Shown here in pieces: positions 26,233 to 35,584 of a stretch of DNA of 64,000 bases; the first letter of the stretch is position 1; each line of letters begins with the position of its first letter. The notes under the pieces were generated by a model, which saw only the letters and a program-made list of their open reading frames with translations, had not been told where the DNA came from and did no database searches. The stretch comes from Paenibacillus sp. 1_12. Lineage in GTDB: Bacteria > Bacillota > Bacilli > Paenibacillales > NBRC-103111. A program made the translations under genes and the position numbers. The stretch covers positions 186,001 to 250,000 of the forward strand of contig NZ_FOTE01000008.1 in assembly GCF_900114475.1 (NCBI RefSeq), written 5' to 3'.

Positions 26233-27329
26233 GTGATCCGATTTTGGTACAAGTTATTGACCCTATACAGCAGCAGACCTATAAGGCTCTTCTGAAAAAG
26301 ACGGCTGAAGGCTATCGTCTTGACCGTTCAATTACCAACCATCCATTTCAGGAGCCGGAGTTTTATTTGAGTCCGGGATGGATCGATCTGCACGCGCATG
26401 TATATGACGGTGTTGCCAACCTGAGTGTGCCGGCCGATGCAGCTGGTATTCACAGCGGTGTTCATCTGGTTGTTGATGCAGGAAGTGCCGGCGAAGCAAC
26501 GTTATCCGGACTACGCAAATATGTGGCCCCGACCTCCCGAACGGATATTAAGGCATGGCTCAATATTAGCTCGATTGGACTGGTGCATCTTCGTGAGGTG
26601 GCTACCCTGGATCATATTGATATCGATAAAACGGTAAAAGCTGTCTTGGATAATCGCGATTTTGTATGCGGCATCAAAGTCCGCTCAAGCGGTGCTATTG
26701 TAGGTACGATGGGGCTTCAGCCACTTCAACTGGCTAAACTAGCAGCACGAGAGTCCGGTGTTCCAATTATGGTCCATATCGGAGAAGCACCCCCGCTAAT
26801 CGATGGCGTTCTGGATCTTTTGGATGAGGGGGATGTAATCACCCATTGTTTTCACGGGAAAACAGGAACCCCTTGGAACAAGGACGGCAGGCCTACAGCA
26901 GCCCTGCAGAATGCCATTGACCGGGGAGTGAAGCTTGATGTGGGACATGGGGCAGCGAGCTTCAATATCGAAGTATGCCAGAATGCATTGGCAGCCGGCT
27001 TCTATCCGCATACGATCAGTACGGATGTTCATATTCGCAATATCCGCGGTCCCGTTTATGATCTACCGACAACGATGACCAAGCTGTTAGCCTGTGGGAT
27101 GACGCTTGAACAGGTCATTGCCGCCGTCACGGCTGCTCCTTCGCAAATTTTACAGCTGGATCATTGGTGTAGATTGGATGGCAGCATTGAGCGGGCGACC
27201 CTATTCCGTGTTGATGGTCAACGTCCGGAAGGACGCGATTATCGCGATTCGCAAGGCAATACCCTTGTACCTCAGCAGTACATTCAACCAACCGGGATTA
27301 TAACTGCAGGTCAATATACAGCGTGCTAG
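26229..27329 (+). CDS. Amidohydrolase/deacetylase family metallohydrolase (COG3964-like)
   Basis: 366 aa of the amidohydrolase superfamily. Metal-site elements: DLHAHVYDG (HxH near 55-57), Lys in GIKVRSS (a candidate carboxylated lysine), His in MVHIGEAP, His in ITHCFHGK and Asp in STDVHIRN. The sequence resembles the COG3964 group (EF0837/Atu3266-like). Members are recalled to remove acetyl groups from N-acyl-D-amino acids or similar esters, though genomes often label them dihydroorotase. The start is ATG 26229, overlapping the previous stop; a frame upstream to 26142 lies inside the ATPase gene. Being between ATPases and binding protein of a peptide importer supports an N-acyl or D-amino-acid substrate. 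Confidence 0.85.
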   Translation: MSDPILVQVIDPIQQQTYKALLKKTAEGYRLDRSITNHPFQEPEFYLSPGWIDLHAHVYDGVANLSVPADAAGIHSGVHLVVDAGSAGEATLSGLRKYVAPTSRTDIKAWLNISSIGLVHLREVATLDHIDIDKTVKAVLDNRDFVCGIKVRSSGAIVGTMGLQPLQLAKLAARESGVPIMVHIGEAPPLIDGVLDLLDEGDVITHCFHGKTGTPWNKDGRPTAALQNAIDRGVKLDVGHGAASFNIEVCQNALAAGFYPHTISTDVHIRNIRGPVYDLPTTMTKLLACGMTLEQVIAAVTAAPSQILQLDHWCRLDGSIERATLFRVDGQRPEGRDYRDSQGNTLVPQQYIQPTGIITAGQYTAC

Positions 27330-27429
27330 CTGCTGTAGGATCCGTAATTATATAAGCGTGCAGATTGCATTTCAGACAAGTCATGAAGAGGCAATATCAT
27401 TCAGCTAATACATTAGAGGAGGAATTATT

Positions 27430-28974
27430 GTGAGATTGAAGCTATTTCTGGCAGCCCTGTGTTTGATGATCGTTTTATCCGCTTGTACGAACTCGGGTGG
27501 CAGTTCGTCTACTCCTGTCGCTGACAAAGGGAACGGAGCCACTCCCTCCAAACCGGGCAAGGATACGTTAACGGTAGCGCAGGAAATCGACGCAGGGACC
27601 CTGGACCCGCAAAAGCAGGGCAAAATACCGGATATGAGTATCTTGATTAACATGTTTGACACACTGGTTACTCGCGATGAGAACAATAAATTGGCTCCAT
27701 CTCTGGCTACCGAATGGAAGGCAGTAAATGATACTACGTGGGAATTCAAGCTTAGAGAAGGCGTGAAATTTCATAACGGTGAGCCATTTAATGCAGAAGC
27801 AGTAAAATTCAGTATGGATCGTCTTAATAATCCGGATACCAAATCACCGATTGTTGAGCTGAAAACCGTCAAAGAGGTTGTTGTTGTTGACGCCAAGACG
27901 GTGAAAATTATTACTGAGGGTCCTGATCCGATTCTACCCAACAAAATGACGCTGTTCGGCGGAACCATAGTACCTCCTCAATACATAAAGGAAAAAGGTG
28001 ATGACAATTTTGCCAAAAATCCGGTAGGAACAGGTCCTTTCAAATTCGTTTCTTGGCAAAAAGATAGTCAAATCACGATGGAAGCCAATGCTGATTACTG
28101 GCAGGGAGCAGCCAAATTCAAGAAGCTGGTTTTCAAAATCATTCCAAATCCCTCCAACATGGCAGCAGCGATCCGTGCAGGAGAAGTTGATATAGCAGCT
28201 GGTATTAAGCCGGATGTGGCTACGCAGCTGAAAAGTCAAACAGAGCTTAAAGTCGTATCCAGTCCTGGGATCCGAACGTTCTATATTTCATTGGATACAA
28301 AGGAAGGTCCTTTAGCCAAGAAGGAAGTGCGCCAAGCGCTCAACTATGCAATTGATGTAAATACGATGATTAAAACTGTATTGGACGGAAACGCTGTACG
28401 TGTATCTACCTTAATTCCTAAGGAAAACTTCGGATTCGATCCGGCTATTGCACCGTATGAATACAATATCGAGAAAGCCAAGCAGTTGCTGACGCAGGCA
28501 GGTTATCCGCAAGGGTTCGCAATGACGCTGGATGCTGACAATCTTGAGGTGAACAACGTTCAGGTCATTGCCGCCCAGCTGGAGAAAATAGGAGTGAAGG
28601 TTCAACTGAACCTGATGGACAGCAAAACTTTATCGGCTAATCTGGTTGCTAAAAAGACTTCACCTATGTACTTTATCGGAAATACTGGATGGACGATGGA
28701 TGCCCTGAGTAATTTTCAATCGTACCTCAAGAGCGACAGACGCTATAACAGATTTGTCAATGCTGAGATTGATAAGCTAGTCGATGAGGAAGAACAAACG
28801 ATTGATTCGCAAAAACGCCAAGTTTCATTTACAAAGCTGCAAACAATTTTGAAAGAAGAAGCGCCTTTCATCTATTTGTATCAAATTAATGGCCTATATG
28901 GAATCCGTAACAATATCGAATGGAAACCAAATCCGGTCGGCATCTTGTCCATGTACAAAGCATCCATTAAATGA
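27430..28974 (+). CDS. Peptide-binding lipoprotein of ABC transporter (SBP family 5)
   Basis: 514 aa. A lipoprotein signal with lipobox LSAC (Cys19) is followed by a Ser/Gly/Pro linker and the family-5 solute-binding domain (DTLTVAQEIDAGTLDPQ opening, NPVGTGPFKF, ADYWQG). It is anchored outside the membrane and delivers peptides to the two permeases downstream. GTG 27430 with GAGGAGG at 27417-27423 is the start. The 100-base gap before it might let it be transcribed more strongly, but I found no clear promoter there. Confidence 0.93.
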   Translation: MRLKLFLAALCLMIVLSACTNSGGSSSTPVADKGNGATPSKPGKDTLTVAQEIDAGTLDPQKQGKIPDMSILINMFDTLVTRDENNKLAPSLATEWKAVNDTTWEFKLREGVKFHNGEPFNAEAVKFSMDRLNNPDTKSPIVELKTVKEVVVVDAKTVKIITEGPDPILPNKMTLFGGTIVPPQYIKEKGDDNFAKNPVGTGPFKFVSWQKDSQITMEANADYWQGAAKFKKLVFKIIPNPSNMAAAIRAGEVDIAAGIKPDVATQLKSQTELKVVSSPGIRTFYISLDTKEGPLAKKEVRQALNYAIDVNTMIKTVLDGNAVRVSTLIPKENFGFDPAIAPYEYNIEKAKQLLTQAGYPQGFAMTLDADNLEVNNVQVIAAQLEKIGVKVQLNLMDSKTLSANLVAKKTSPMYFIGNTGWTMDALSNFQSYLKSDRRYNRFVNAEIDKLVDEEEQTIDSQKRQVSFTKLQTILKEEAPFIYLYQINGLYGIRNNIEWKPNPVGILSMYKASIK

Positions 28975-29000
28975 TTTGTCTGCTGCGGGGGTGACATCTA

Positions 29001-29918
29001 TTGCTATCTTATATATTGCGTCGCTGCTTTTATGCCATATTTGTGTTATTTGGGGTAGCGACTGTCGTCTTTCTTATTACAAGGCTGACCGGAGATCCGG
29101 TAGCTATCATGCTGACTCCCGATGCCACTGTTGAGCAGGAGCAGGCGCTCCGGCATTCTCTGGGTATGGATAAACCGGTCTTTGAGCAGTATGTGATTTA
29201 TATCTGGAACCTATTGCAATTAAACTTCGGAGTTTCACTACGCTATGGTGAATCCACACTGCAGCTTATTATGGAAAGAATGCCGGCAACAATTCAGCTC
29301 GCTGGTGCAGCCTTGCTGTTTTCACTTGTCGTTGCTATTCCTGCCGGGATTATCTCAGCCATTAAAAGAGGTACGGTGATCGAAAAAGGATTGATGTCGT
29401 TAATTGTACTTGGACAATCGATGCCCGTCTTTTGGGTGGGGATTCTGTTAGTATTATTATTCTCCGTCCAATGGAGAATGTTTCCAACTGGTGGTATCGG
29501 CGGTATCAGCCATCTGGTTTTACCTGCTTTTGCGCTTGGTATACATCTTCTGGCGCTTGTGGCCAGGTTGCTAAGATCATCTTTGATTGAAGCTCTCGAT
29601 TCCGATTATATTCGTACAGCCAGAGCCAAGGGGCTGGTTTCGCGGGTTGTGATTTCGAAGCATGCGCTGCGAAATTGTCTGCTTCCCGTTATTACGATTG
29701 TCGGCTTGGAGATCGGATCTTTATTGGGAGGCTCGGTAGTGACAGAAACCGTATTTGCTTGGCCTGGTGTCGGACAACTGTTGGTTCAATCAATTTATAA
29801 TCGCGATTACCCACTGGTTCAAGGAGCAATCATTATTTTAGCTGCTATCTTTGTATTGGTTAATCTGATTGTTGATATCTGTTATGTGCTGGTTGATCCT
29901 CGTATCCAATATAAATAG
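29001..29918 (+). CDS. Peptide ABC transporter permease (DppB type)
   Basis: 305 aa with six membrane helices. The opening MLSYILRRCFYAIFVLFGV is typical of DppB/OppB, and the cytoplasmic EAA loop lies in RTARAKGLVSRVVISKHALR. TTG 29001 is used with GGGGGTG at 28986-28992. It pairs with the DppC-type permease that follows. Confidence 0.92.
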   Translation: MLSYILRRCFYAIFVLFGVATVVFLITRLTGDPVAIMLTPDATVEQEQALRHSLGMDKPVFEQYVIYIWNLLQLNFGVSLRYGESTLQLIMERMPATIQLAGAALLFSLVVAIPAGIISAIKRGTVIEKGLMSLIVLGQSMPVFWVGILLVLLFSVQWRMFPTGGIGGISHLVLPAFALGIHLLALVARLLRSSLIEALDSDYIRTARAKGLVSRVVISKHALRNCLLPVITIVGLEIGSLLGGSVVTETVFAWPGVGQLLVQSIYNRDYPLVQGAIIILAAIFVLVNLIVDICYVLVDPRIQYK

Positions 29919-29945
29919 GGGGGAGTACCTACGTTAAATCGAATA

Positions 29946-30782
29946 TTGAAAGGGAAGTATGGCAGCCTGTTTAGCTGGATTTCGATGTGCGTGCTTGCCT
30001 GTTTTCTGATTATGGCTGTGGCTGCAGCAAAGTTGTCGCCTCATGATCCGAACGTTCAGGATTTATTAATGCGTTTTAAACCGCCTTTTTGGCTGAGCGG
30101 CTCCGAAGCCGGCTATTGGTTAGGCACCGATAATCTGGGGCGGGACCTGCTGAGCCGAATCATTTATGGCAGTCAGGTTTCCATACTCGTGGGTGTGGCA
30201 GCCGTGGTGATATCAGGTGTATTGGGTACGGTTATTGGTTTGTTATCGGGATTTTATAATGCATTGGATCATATTATGATGCGGATCGCAGATATCCAAT
30301 TAGCGTTTCCCACGATACTTTTGGCTCTAGCTATCGTAGCTGTCATTGGCGGCGGCTTGAATAATTTAATCATTGTGCTTGGAATTACAGGATGGGTACC
30401 TTATGCAAGGGTTATCCGCTCTGAGGTTTTAAGTATACGCTCCAGTGATTTTGTCGTTGCAGCGCAAACCATTGGAGTCAGTGATTTTCGCCTGCTTTTC
30501 AGGCACATTCTTCCGAATATTTTCTCACCGGTTATTACGATAGCCACATTTCAAGTAGCATCTGCTATTATTGCCGAGTCCTCACTGAGCTTTCTGGGAC
30601 TAGGTGTCCCTGTCAGTGTGCCTAGCTGGGGGAATATGCTGAATCAAGGCCAGCTGTATATGGAATCGGCTTGGTGGATATCGGTGTTTCCGGGCTTGTC
30701 CATTATGCTGATTGTGCTGTCCATTAACATTATGGGTGATGTCTGGAGAGATATCCTGAACCCCAAGGCAAAAGGTCGCTAG
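29946..30782 (+). CDS. Peptide ABC transporter permease (DppC type)
   Basis: 278 aa, with six membrane helices and the EAA loop in AAQTIGVSDFRLLFRHILP. The middle LGTDNLGRDLLSRIIYGSQVS is the classic DppC segment. The start is uncertain. A strong GGGGGGAG sits at 29918-29925, but the only ordinary start in frame, TTG 29946, is 20 bases away with no ribosome site of its own. ACG 29931 would give the natural-looking opening (M)LNRILKGKYG at proper spacing. I list TTG 29946 as the conventional choice. Confidence 0.88.
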   Translation: MKGKYGSLFSWISMCVLACFLIMAVAAAKLSPHDPNVQDLLMRFKPPFWLSGSEAGYWLGTDNLGRDLLSRIIYGSQVSILVGVAAVVISGVLGTVIGLLSGFYNALDHIMMRIADIQLAFPTILLALAIVAVIGGGLNNLIIVLGITGWVPYARVIRSEVLSIRSSDFVVAAQTIGVSDFRLLFRHILPNIFSPVITIATFQVASAIIAESSLSFLGLGVPVSVPSWGNMLNQGQLYMESAWWISVFPGLSIMLIVLSINIMGDVWRDILNPKAKGR

Positions 30783-30822
30783 ACGGACGATACTAATATC
30801 ACAATTTATACGTTTTCAGTGG

Positions 30823-30901
30823 AGCTGACAAGACACGAATGCCCTTCTTCGTAAGGGCTTCGTAGAGGCTTTTCTTAAAGTCAGCTTTCCTAAGGAAAGC
30901 T
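30823..30901 (+). promoter_or_regulatory. Structured leader before the threonine-synthase-like gene
   Basis: AGCTGAC (30823-30829) can pair with GTCAGCT (30880-30886), enclosing the hairpin GCCCTT-CTTCGT-AAGGGC. The 3' side then overlaps a 19-base palindrome, AGCTTTCCTAAGGAAAGCT (30883-30901), that ends two bases before the ribosome site TAAGGAGG. The two structures share AGCT and cannot both form. No known riboswitch class was recognised. Confidence 0.4.
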
Positions 30902-30920
30902 CTAAGGAGGACAAAAGCAG

Positions 30921-32174
30921 ATGGCTTGGTCGTATGCAACTGATTATTCATGCGATGATTGCGCGAAGCGCTTCGATTTATCACAACCATTAAATACGTG
31001 CCCGAGCTGCGGTGGACTGCTGGAGATTCATTATGATCTGGACCGGATGAAGCTTGATCTGCAGCCGGAGCATTTTAACGCACGCGAGCCGTCGATGTGG
31101 CGTTGGCATGAATTTTATCCCCTGAAGCACCCAAGTAACATGGTGTCGATGGGTGAGGGCGGCACACCTCTGCTACCTTCTGTCTACGCCGGTCGTAAGC
31201 TTGGCTTGTCCAGGCTCTATTTCAAGAACGATGCTTTGATGCCAACAGGCAGCTTCAAGGATCGCGGATTCAGTCTGGCGGTCAGCTTTGCCCGGGAGCT
31301 TGGGATCTCACGAGGTCTTACTTACAGCTCTGGGAATGCGGGAGCCTCCTTTGCCGCTTATGCCAGTCGTGCCGGATTAGACGCGACGGTGCTGGTTGAA
31401 TATTTGGCTAATCCTATAAAAAAGTCGATTATAAGCTTGTATGGCGCACATACGGCTGCATTGTATTTTGAGAGCATGACCGATATTACTAAGATGCTTG
31501 AGCAGGCAGTACGGGAGCTCGGATTATATCAGTTTGTTAACTTTATTAATCCGACAAGGCATGAAGCGATGAAGAGCTATGCTTATGAAATCAGTCAGGC
31601 TTTGGGCTGGAAGGCTCCAGATGTAATGATTCATCCTGTTGGTACAGGTGGCGGCATTTGGGGAGCTTGGAAAGGATTTCGTGAGCTGCAGCAGTTGGGC
31701 TGGATCGATGCGCTCCCCCGAATGGTCGCTGTGCAGCCGTATGCTACAGGACCGATTGTTCGGGCATTCAAGCAAGGGGCCAGACATGCTGAAAAGTATG
31801 GCGATCCTACGCAAACCATTGCGCAAAGTATTGCGGCTGATGCTCCCATTCAAGGCGGTCGTAGGGTATTAAACGCTGTTTACGATTCTGGGGGCTTCGC
31901 GGAATCCGTAACAAATGAGGAAATTATCGAAGCGGTGCAATGGCTGGGCAGCGAAGGAATTTGCGCCGAGCCTGCGTCCGCTGCCTCTCTTGCGGCTTTG
32001 AAGCGCGCTGTGGATCAAGGTATTGTGCAGCCTGATGATTGCGTCGTATGCGTGATTACCGGAAGCGGCTTGAAACAGCCGTCGGTAATTCAGCAGGCGG
32101 CAGCTGAATCTGAACTGAAGTTGAATGCAAGCTTTGATGATTTGAATAAGTTGTTGGCCAAACTGTGGCCTTGA
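30921..32174 (+). CDS. Threonine-synthase-like PLP-dependent enzyme
   Basis: 417 aa. An N-terminal zinc ribbon (C11xxC14, C27xxC30) is followed by a fold-type II PLP domain with the cofactor lysine K113 in PTGSFKDRG, a SSGNAGAS phosphate-side loop, and a glycine-rich HPVGTGGGIWG loop. By sequence it looks like threonine synthase (O-phosphohomoserine to threonine). No homoserine or threonine pathway gene lies near; instead it is inside a peptide catabolism operon. A beta-elimination or replacement on an amino acid freed from the peptides is therefore a fair alternative. AAGGAGG at 30904-30910 precedes ATG 30921. Confidence 0.82.
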   Translation: MAWSYATDYSCDDCAKRFDLSQPLNTCPSCGGLLEIHYDLDRMKLDLQPEHFNAREPSMWRWHEFYPLKHPSNMVSMGEGGTPLLPSVYAGRKLGLSRLYFKNDALMPTGSFKDRGFSLAVSFARELGISRGLTYSSGNAGASFAAYASRAGLDATVLVEYLANPIKKSIISLYGAHTAALYFESMTDITKMLEQAVRELGLYQFVNFINPTRHEAMKSYAYEISQALGWKAPDVMIHPVGTGGGIWGAWKGFRELQQLGWIDALPRMVAVQPYATGPIVRAFKQGARHAEKYGDPTQTIAQSIAADAPIQGGRRVLNAVYDSGGFAESVTNEEIIEAVQWLGSEGICAEPASAASLAALKRAVDQGIVQPDDCVVCVITGSGLKQPSVIQQAAAESELKLNASFDDLNKLLAKLWP

Positions 32175-32225
32175 ATACCGGATAAGCTGTTTCAAAGCAC
32201 AGTCTTTTGAAAATTGAGGTTGGAG

Positions 32226-33392
32226 ATGATTATGATGCAGCAGCCAAGCCCTGTAATTAAAGCATTAATGGAATGTATATCGCGTCCTACTCCGAATCCT
32301 CCTGGTGAAGTTGCTGTTGTTGCCGATTGGCTGGAGGTTTGGGCATTAAACTTTGGCGCTCAGGTCGTGCGGCAGACCGTGGAACCAGGCAAAGACAATG
32401 TGATAATAACGCTGGATTTGGGCCCAGGGCCTTGTCTTGTGTTCAATACTCATATGGATGTTAACGATCCGTCAGGACAAGTATGGTCGACTCCCCCATT
32501 TGAACCGAGGCTGAGTCTGGATGAGAGCAGATTGTATGGTGTTGGCGCTTGCGATGCCAAAGGCAGCTTGGTCAGCATGATGGCTGCGATGGAACAAGTT
32601 GCCAAAGAGCATGAGCATTTGCAGGGCAAGCTCGTACTTACCGCAGTAATGGGAGAAGAGGCTGGAGGTATCGGTTCCTTATTCTTGGTTCAGCAGGGAA
32701 TGCAAGCGGATGGGGCTGTCGTAGGCGAGCCTACTGGTTTGGCCGTTGCAATTGCCCACAAAGGGACTTACATGCGGCGCTTGCGGTTTCGTGGACGTGC
32801 CGCACATTCCGGACGGCCGGAGCTGGGCGTCAATGCTATTGTCCATGCATCAAAATTTATTGTTGAGTATGAGAAGCTGAACAGCAAGCTGTCGCTAAAT
32901 GCGCATCCGCTGCTTGGGCCGGCAAGTGCAGCCGTGACGATTATACAAGGTGGAACGCGTCAAAATACAATTCCCAATCTATCAGAAATCATCATTGACC
33001 GACGGTTGATACCGGGTGAAACTCATGCTGATGCTGATCGTGAGCTGGAGCAAATTCTCGGTGTGATGCAAGAAACGATACCCGAGCTTACGATAGATCC
33101 GATTGAAGTCGTTGTGGCAACGATTCCATCAGAAACTTTGGCAGACAAGGAAATCGTAAGTATTTCTCTTGAAGCAGTGGAGCATGTGTTAGGGGAGCAG
33201 CAGCATGCCCATGGTTTCAGAGCAGGTTGTGATATGAGCAAGCTGGTCACGATCGCAGGCATTCCCACCATTATATTGGGACCCGGCAGTCTAGATCAGG
33301 CGCATGCGCCAGATGAATTTGTCGAGATTGCTCAGGTTGAGCAAGCGGCACAAATATATGAGCGTATTGCCCGACAATTTTTAGGTAGGTGA
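32226..33392 (+). CDS. M20-family metallopeptidase/deacylase (ArgE/DapE-like)
   Basis: About 388 aa, cytoplasmic. Two-zinc site elements in order: His and Asp in NTHMDVNDP, Asp in VGACDAKG, the catalytic Glu pair in MGEEAGG, Glu in VGEPTG, and a late His in DQAHAPDE. A dimerisation domain lies between (AHSGRPELGVNA onward). The family removes acyl groups from, or cleaves dipeptides into, amino acids. Several starts are possible (ATG 32226, 32232, 32235); GAGG at 32216-32219 and GGAG at 32222-32225 do not decide. The next gene begins four bases after its stop. Confidence 0.88.
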   Translation: MIMMQQPSPVIKALMECISRPTPNPPGEVAVVADWLEVWALNFGAQVVRQTVEPGKDNVIITLDLGPGPCLVFNTHMDVNDPSGQVWSTPPFEPRLSLDESRLYGVGACDAKGSLVSMMAAMEQVAKEHEHLQGKLVLTAVMGEEAGGIGSLFLVQQGMQADGAVVGEPTGLAVAIAHKGTYMRRLRFRGRAAHSGRPELGVNAIVHASKFIVEYEKLNSKLSLNAHPLLGPASAAVTIIQGGTRQNTIPNLSEIIIDRRLIPGETHADADRELEQILGVMQETIPELTIDPIEVVVATIPSETLADKEIVSISLEAVEHVLGEQQHAHGFRAGCDMSKLVTIAGIPTIILGPGSLDQAHAPDEFVEIAQVEQAAQIYERIARQFLGR

Positions 33393-33396
33393 TTCT

Positions 33397-34479
33397 ATGA
33401 GTAAACTTAAACATTTTTTGCAGCAATCCCGTGATCGCGGATCATTTTCCGGGGCTGCATATTCAGTTGGTAATTCCGCAGGTATCGTCGAGCGAGGTAC
33501 GGTTGGGACCCTTTCCTGGGATGGACCCTCCGTGGAATCGGATAGTTTATGGGACCTAGCCTCCGTGACCAAGCCAATCGCGATACTTCCATTAATGGTC
33601 ATGCTGGAGCAGGGCAAGTGTTACTTAGATGATGTTATCACTCATTTTTTACCTGAGTACAAAGATACGGATAAAGCCAATATTACGTTACGGCAGCTCC
33701 TGTCGCATTCCAGTGGAATACCGGGGCAGCAGCCATTGTACCAAACATCGCCTACGAAACAGGATCTGATGGCTGCTGTGAGGTCCCTTCCACTACGATA
33801 TTCGCCGGGTACCGATGTTGAATATACATCCCAAGGCTATATGATTCTAGGTGACATTATAGAATCAATTGCCGGCGCCAGTCTCGATATCGTTTTGCAG
33901 CAAATGGTGTTGGATCCGATTGGCTTGTGTCAAACGATGTTCAATCCGCCGAAAAGCCTGCATCATCGTATTGCCGCAACCGAATATTGCGAATGGCGTC
34001 ATGCTGTCGTAAAGGGTGAGGTGCATGACGAAAATGCTGTCGTATTGGGGGGAATCGCCGGACATGCGGGTTTGTTCAGCACGGTCGATGATATGAGTCT
34101 GCTTTGTCAAACGATGCTCCGGTTAGGTGAAACCGCTCAAGGGCGTTTTTTACAGCCAGAGACCGTTCGTATGATGACTTGCAATGAGACACCCTCCTTA
34201 AAATTGAGCAGAGGGCTGGGATGGCAGGGGAGGGATCGACATGATTCTCCGGCCGGAGATTTGTTTTCCTTGTCCTCCTATGGGCATACCGGATTCACAG
34301 GAACAAGCATATGGATGGACCCGGAAGCGGACGTTTTCGTTGTGCTTCTGACGAATCGTGTACATCCGACACGTGCGAATCAGACTATTAAAAGGATCCG
34401 ATCCATTTTTCACAATCTGGCTGTGCTATCAATGGGAAATTCCGAGAGCAAGCAAGGAGAAGCTTATGCGGATAGCTGA
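33397..34479 (+). CDS. Beta-lactamase-fold serine hydrolase
   Basis: 360 aa without signal peptide, so probably cytoplasmic. SxxK is SVTK (Ser56, Lys59), the Y-x-N position reads YTS, and the third motif is HTG in YGHTGFTG. This is the class C/esterase/D-aminopeptidase type of hydrolase rather than a secreted beta-lactamase. Given its neighbours, an intracellular D-amino-acid peptidase or amidase is a sensible guess. It starts four bases after the peptidase gene, and its end overlaps the epimerase gene by 14 bases. Confidence 0.85.
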   Translation: MSKLKHFLQQSRDRGSFSGAAYSVGNSAGIVERGTVGTLSWDGPSVESDSLWDLASVTKPIAILPLMVMLEQGKCYLDDVITHFLPEYKDTDKANITLRQLLSHSSGIPGQQPLYQTSPTKQDLMAAVRSLPLRYSPGTDVEYTSQGYMILGDIIESIAGASLDIVLQQMVLDPIGLCQTMFNPPKSLHHRIAATEYCEWRHAVVKGEVHDENAVVLGGIAGHAGLFSTVDDMSLLCQTMLRLGETAQGRFLQPETVRMMTCNETPSLKLSRGLGWQGRDRHDSPAGDLFSLSSYGHTGFTGTSIWMDPEADVFVVLLTNRVHPTRANQTIKRIRSIFHNLAVLSMGNSESKQGEAYADS

Positions 34480-35542
34480 GATTGAAACTAGACGGCTGGC
34501 CGTAGCTTTGAAAAAACCATTTAAAACTGCGCTCCGTACGGTACATATCGCCGAATCGGTGGTGGTTCGAATACGCTGTAACAATGGGCTGGAGGGCATA
34601 GGGGAAGCGCCCCCGACGATGGCTATTACCGGAGAAAGTCTGGAAAGCATCGAGGCCTTTATTCAAATCATCAAGCCGGTCCTTATCGGGCAAAATCCGC
34701 TTGAGTATGAACGGGTATTCCCTTTATTGCAGCAGGCAGCAGTAGGAAATAACAGCGCCAAAGCGGCAGTTGACATGGCTCTCTATGATTTGATCGGGCG
34801 ATACTGCAAGCTCCCTCTATACCAGCTGTTGGGTGGTTATCGCAAAGAGATCCAAACCGATTATACGGTAAGCGTTAATTCTCCCGAAGAAATGGGAGAG
34901 GATGCTGTTGATTACGTGAATAGCGGCTTTACGGTGCTGAAGATCAAGGTTGGTCTTGACGACATTCATAAGGATTTGGAACGGGTTCAGGAGATTCGTA
35001 ATCGTATCGGCTATACGATCAAGCTGCGGCTTGACGCCAATCAAGGTTGGGAAGCCAAGTCGGCGATTCGCGCCATCCGTACGATGGAAGACAGAGGTTT
35101 GGATATCGAGCTGGTCGAACAGCCGGTCAAAGCTCATGATCTTACCGGTCTTAAAAAAGTTACTGATGCTGTAGACACGCTAATTATGGCAGATGAGAGT
35201 GTATTCAGTCCTCTGGATGCATTCGAGGTATTGAAACATCGCGCTGCCGATTTAATCAATATCAAATTGATGAAGGCGGGCGGTATTTACCGTGCAGAAA
35301 CGATAAACCGTATGGCAGAAACATGTGGAGTGGCCTGTATGGTCGGAAGTATGATCGAATCGCGGATTGGCATCTCGGCAGCCGTGCATTTTGCTGCGAG
35401 TAAAAAGAATATAACCCGATTCGATTTTGATACTCCCCTTATGATGGTGCGGGATGCCGTTCAAGGCGGAGTTATGTATGATGGGAAAACCATCAAGCTT
35501 CCCGATACTCCGGGAATAGGTATTGTCGACATCGATTGGTAA
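34466..35542 (+). CDS. L-Ala-D/L-Glu (dipeptide) epimerase
   Basis: 358 aa, enolase superfamily, muconate-lactonising subgroup. Acid-base lysines sit in LKIKVG (K159, K161) and IKLMK (K267); metal ligands are D190 in LDANQ, E218 in VEQP and D243 in ADES. These positions match the recalled catalytic residues of Bacillus YkfB with an offset of one. The enzyme epimerises the Glu of murein-derived L-Ala-D-Glu so that normal peptidases can use it. AAGGAGA at 34454-34460 sets ATG 34466 as the start, inside the end of the hydrolase gene. It is the best functional marker of the operon. Confidence 0.88.
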   Translation: MRIAEIETRRLAVALKKPFKTALRTVHIAESVVVRIRCNNGLEGIGEAPPTMAITGESLESIEAFIQIIKPVLIGQNPLEYERVFPLLQQAAVGNNSAKAAVDMALYDLIGRYCKLPLYQLLGGYRKEIQTDYTVSVNSPEEMGEDAVDYVNSGFTVLKIKVGLDDIHKDLERVQEIRNRIGYTIKLRLDANQGWEAKSAIRAIRTMEDRGLDIELVEQPVKAHDLTGLKKVTDAVDTLIMADESVFSPLDAFEVLKHRAADLINIKLMKAGGIYRAETINRMAETCGVACMVGSMIESRIGISAAVHFAASKKNITRFDFDTPLMMVRDAVQGGVMYDGKTIKLPDTPGIGIVDIDW

Positions 35543-35584
35543 AGAACGAAGAAAATAAAAACGTGAATTTTCAGGAGGAACATC

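Noticed and set aside
30921-32174. Calling this a housekeeping thrC
   Set aside because: Sequence alone fits threonine synthase, but the peptide-operon context and absence of hom/thrB make the symbol unsafe.
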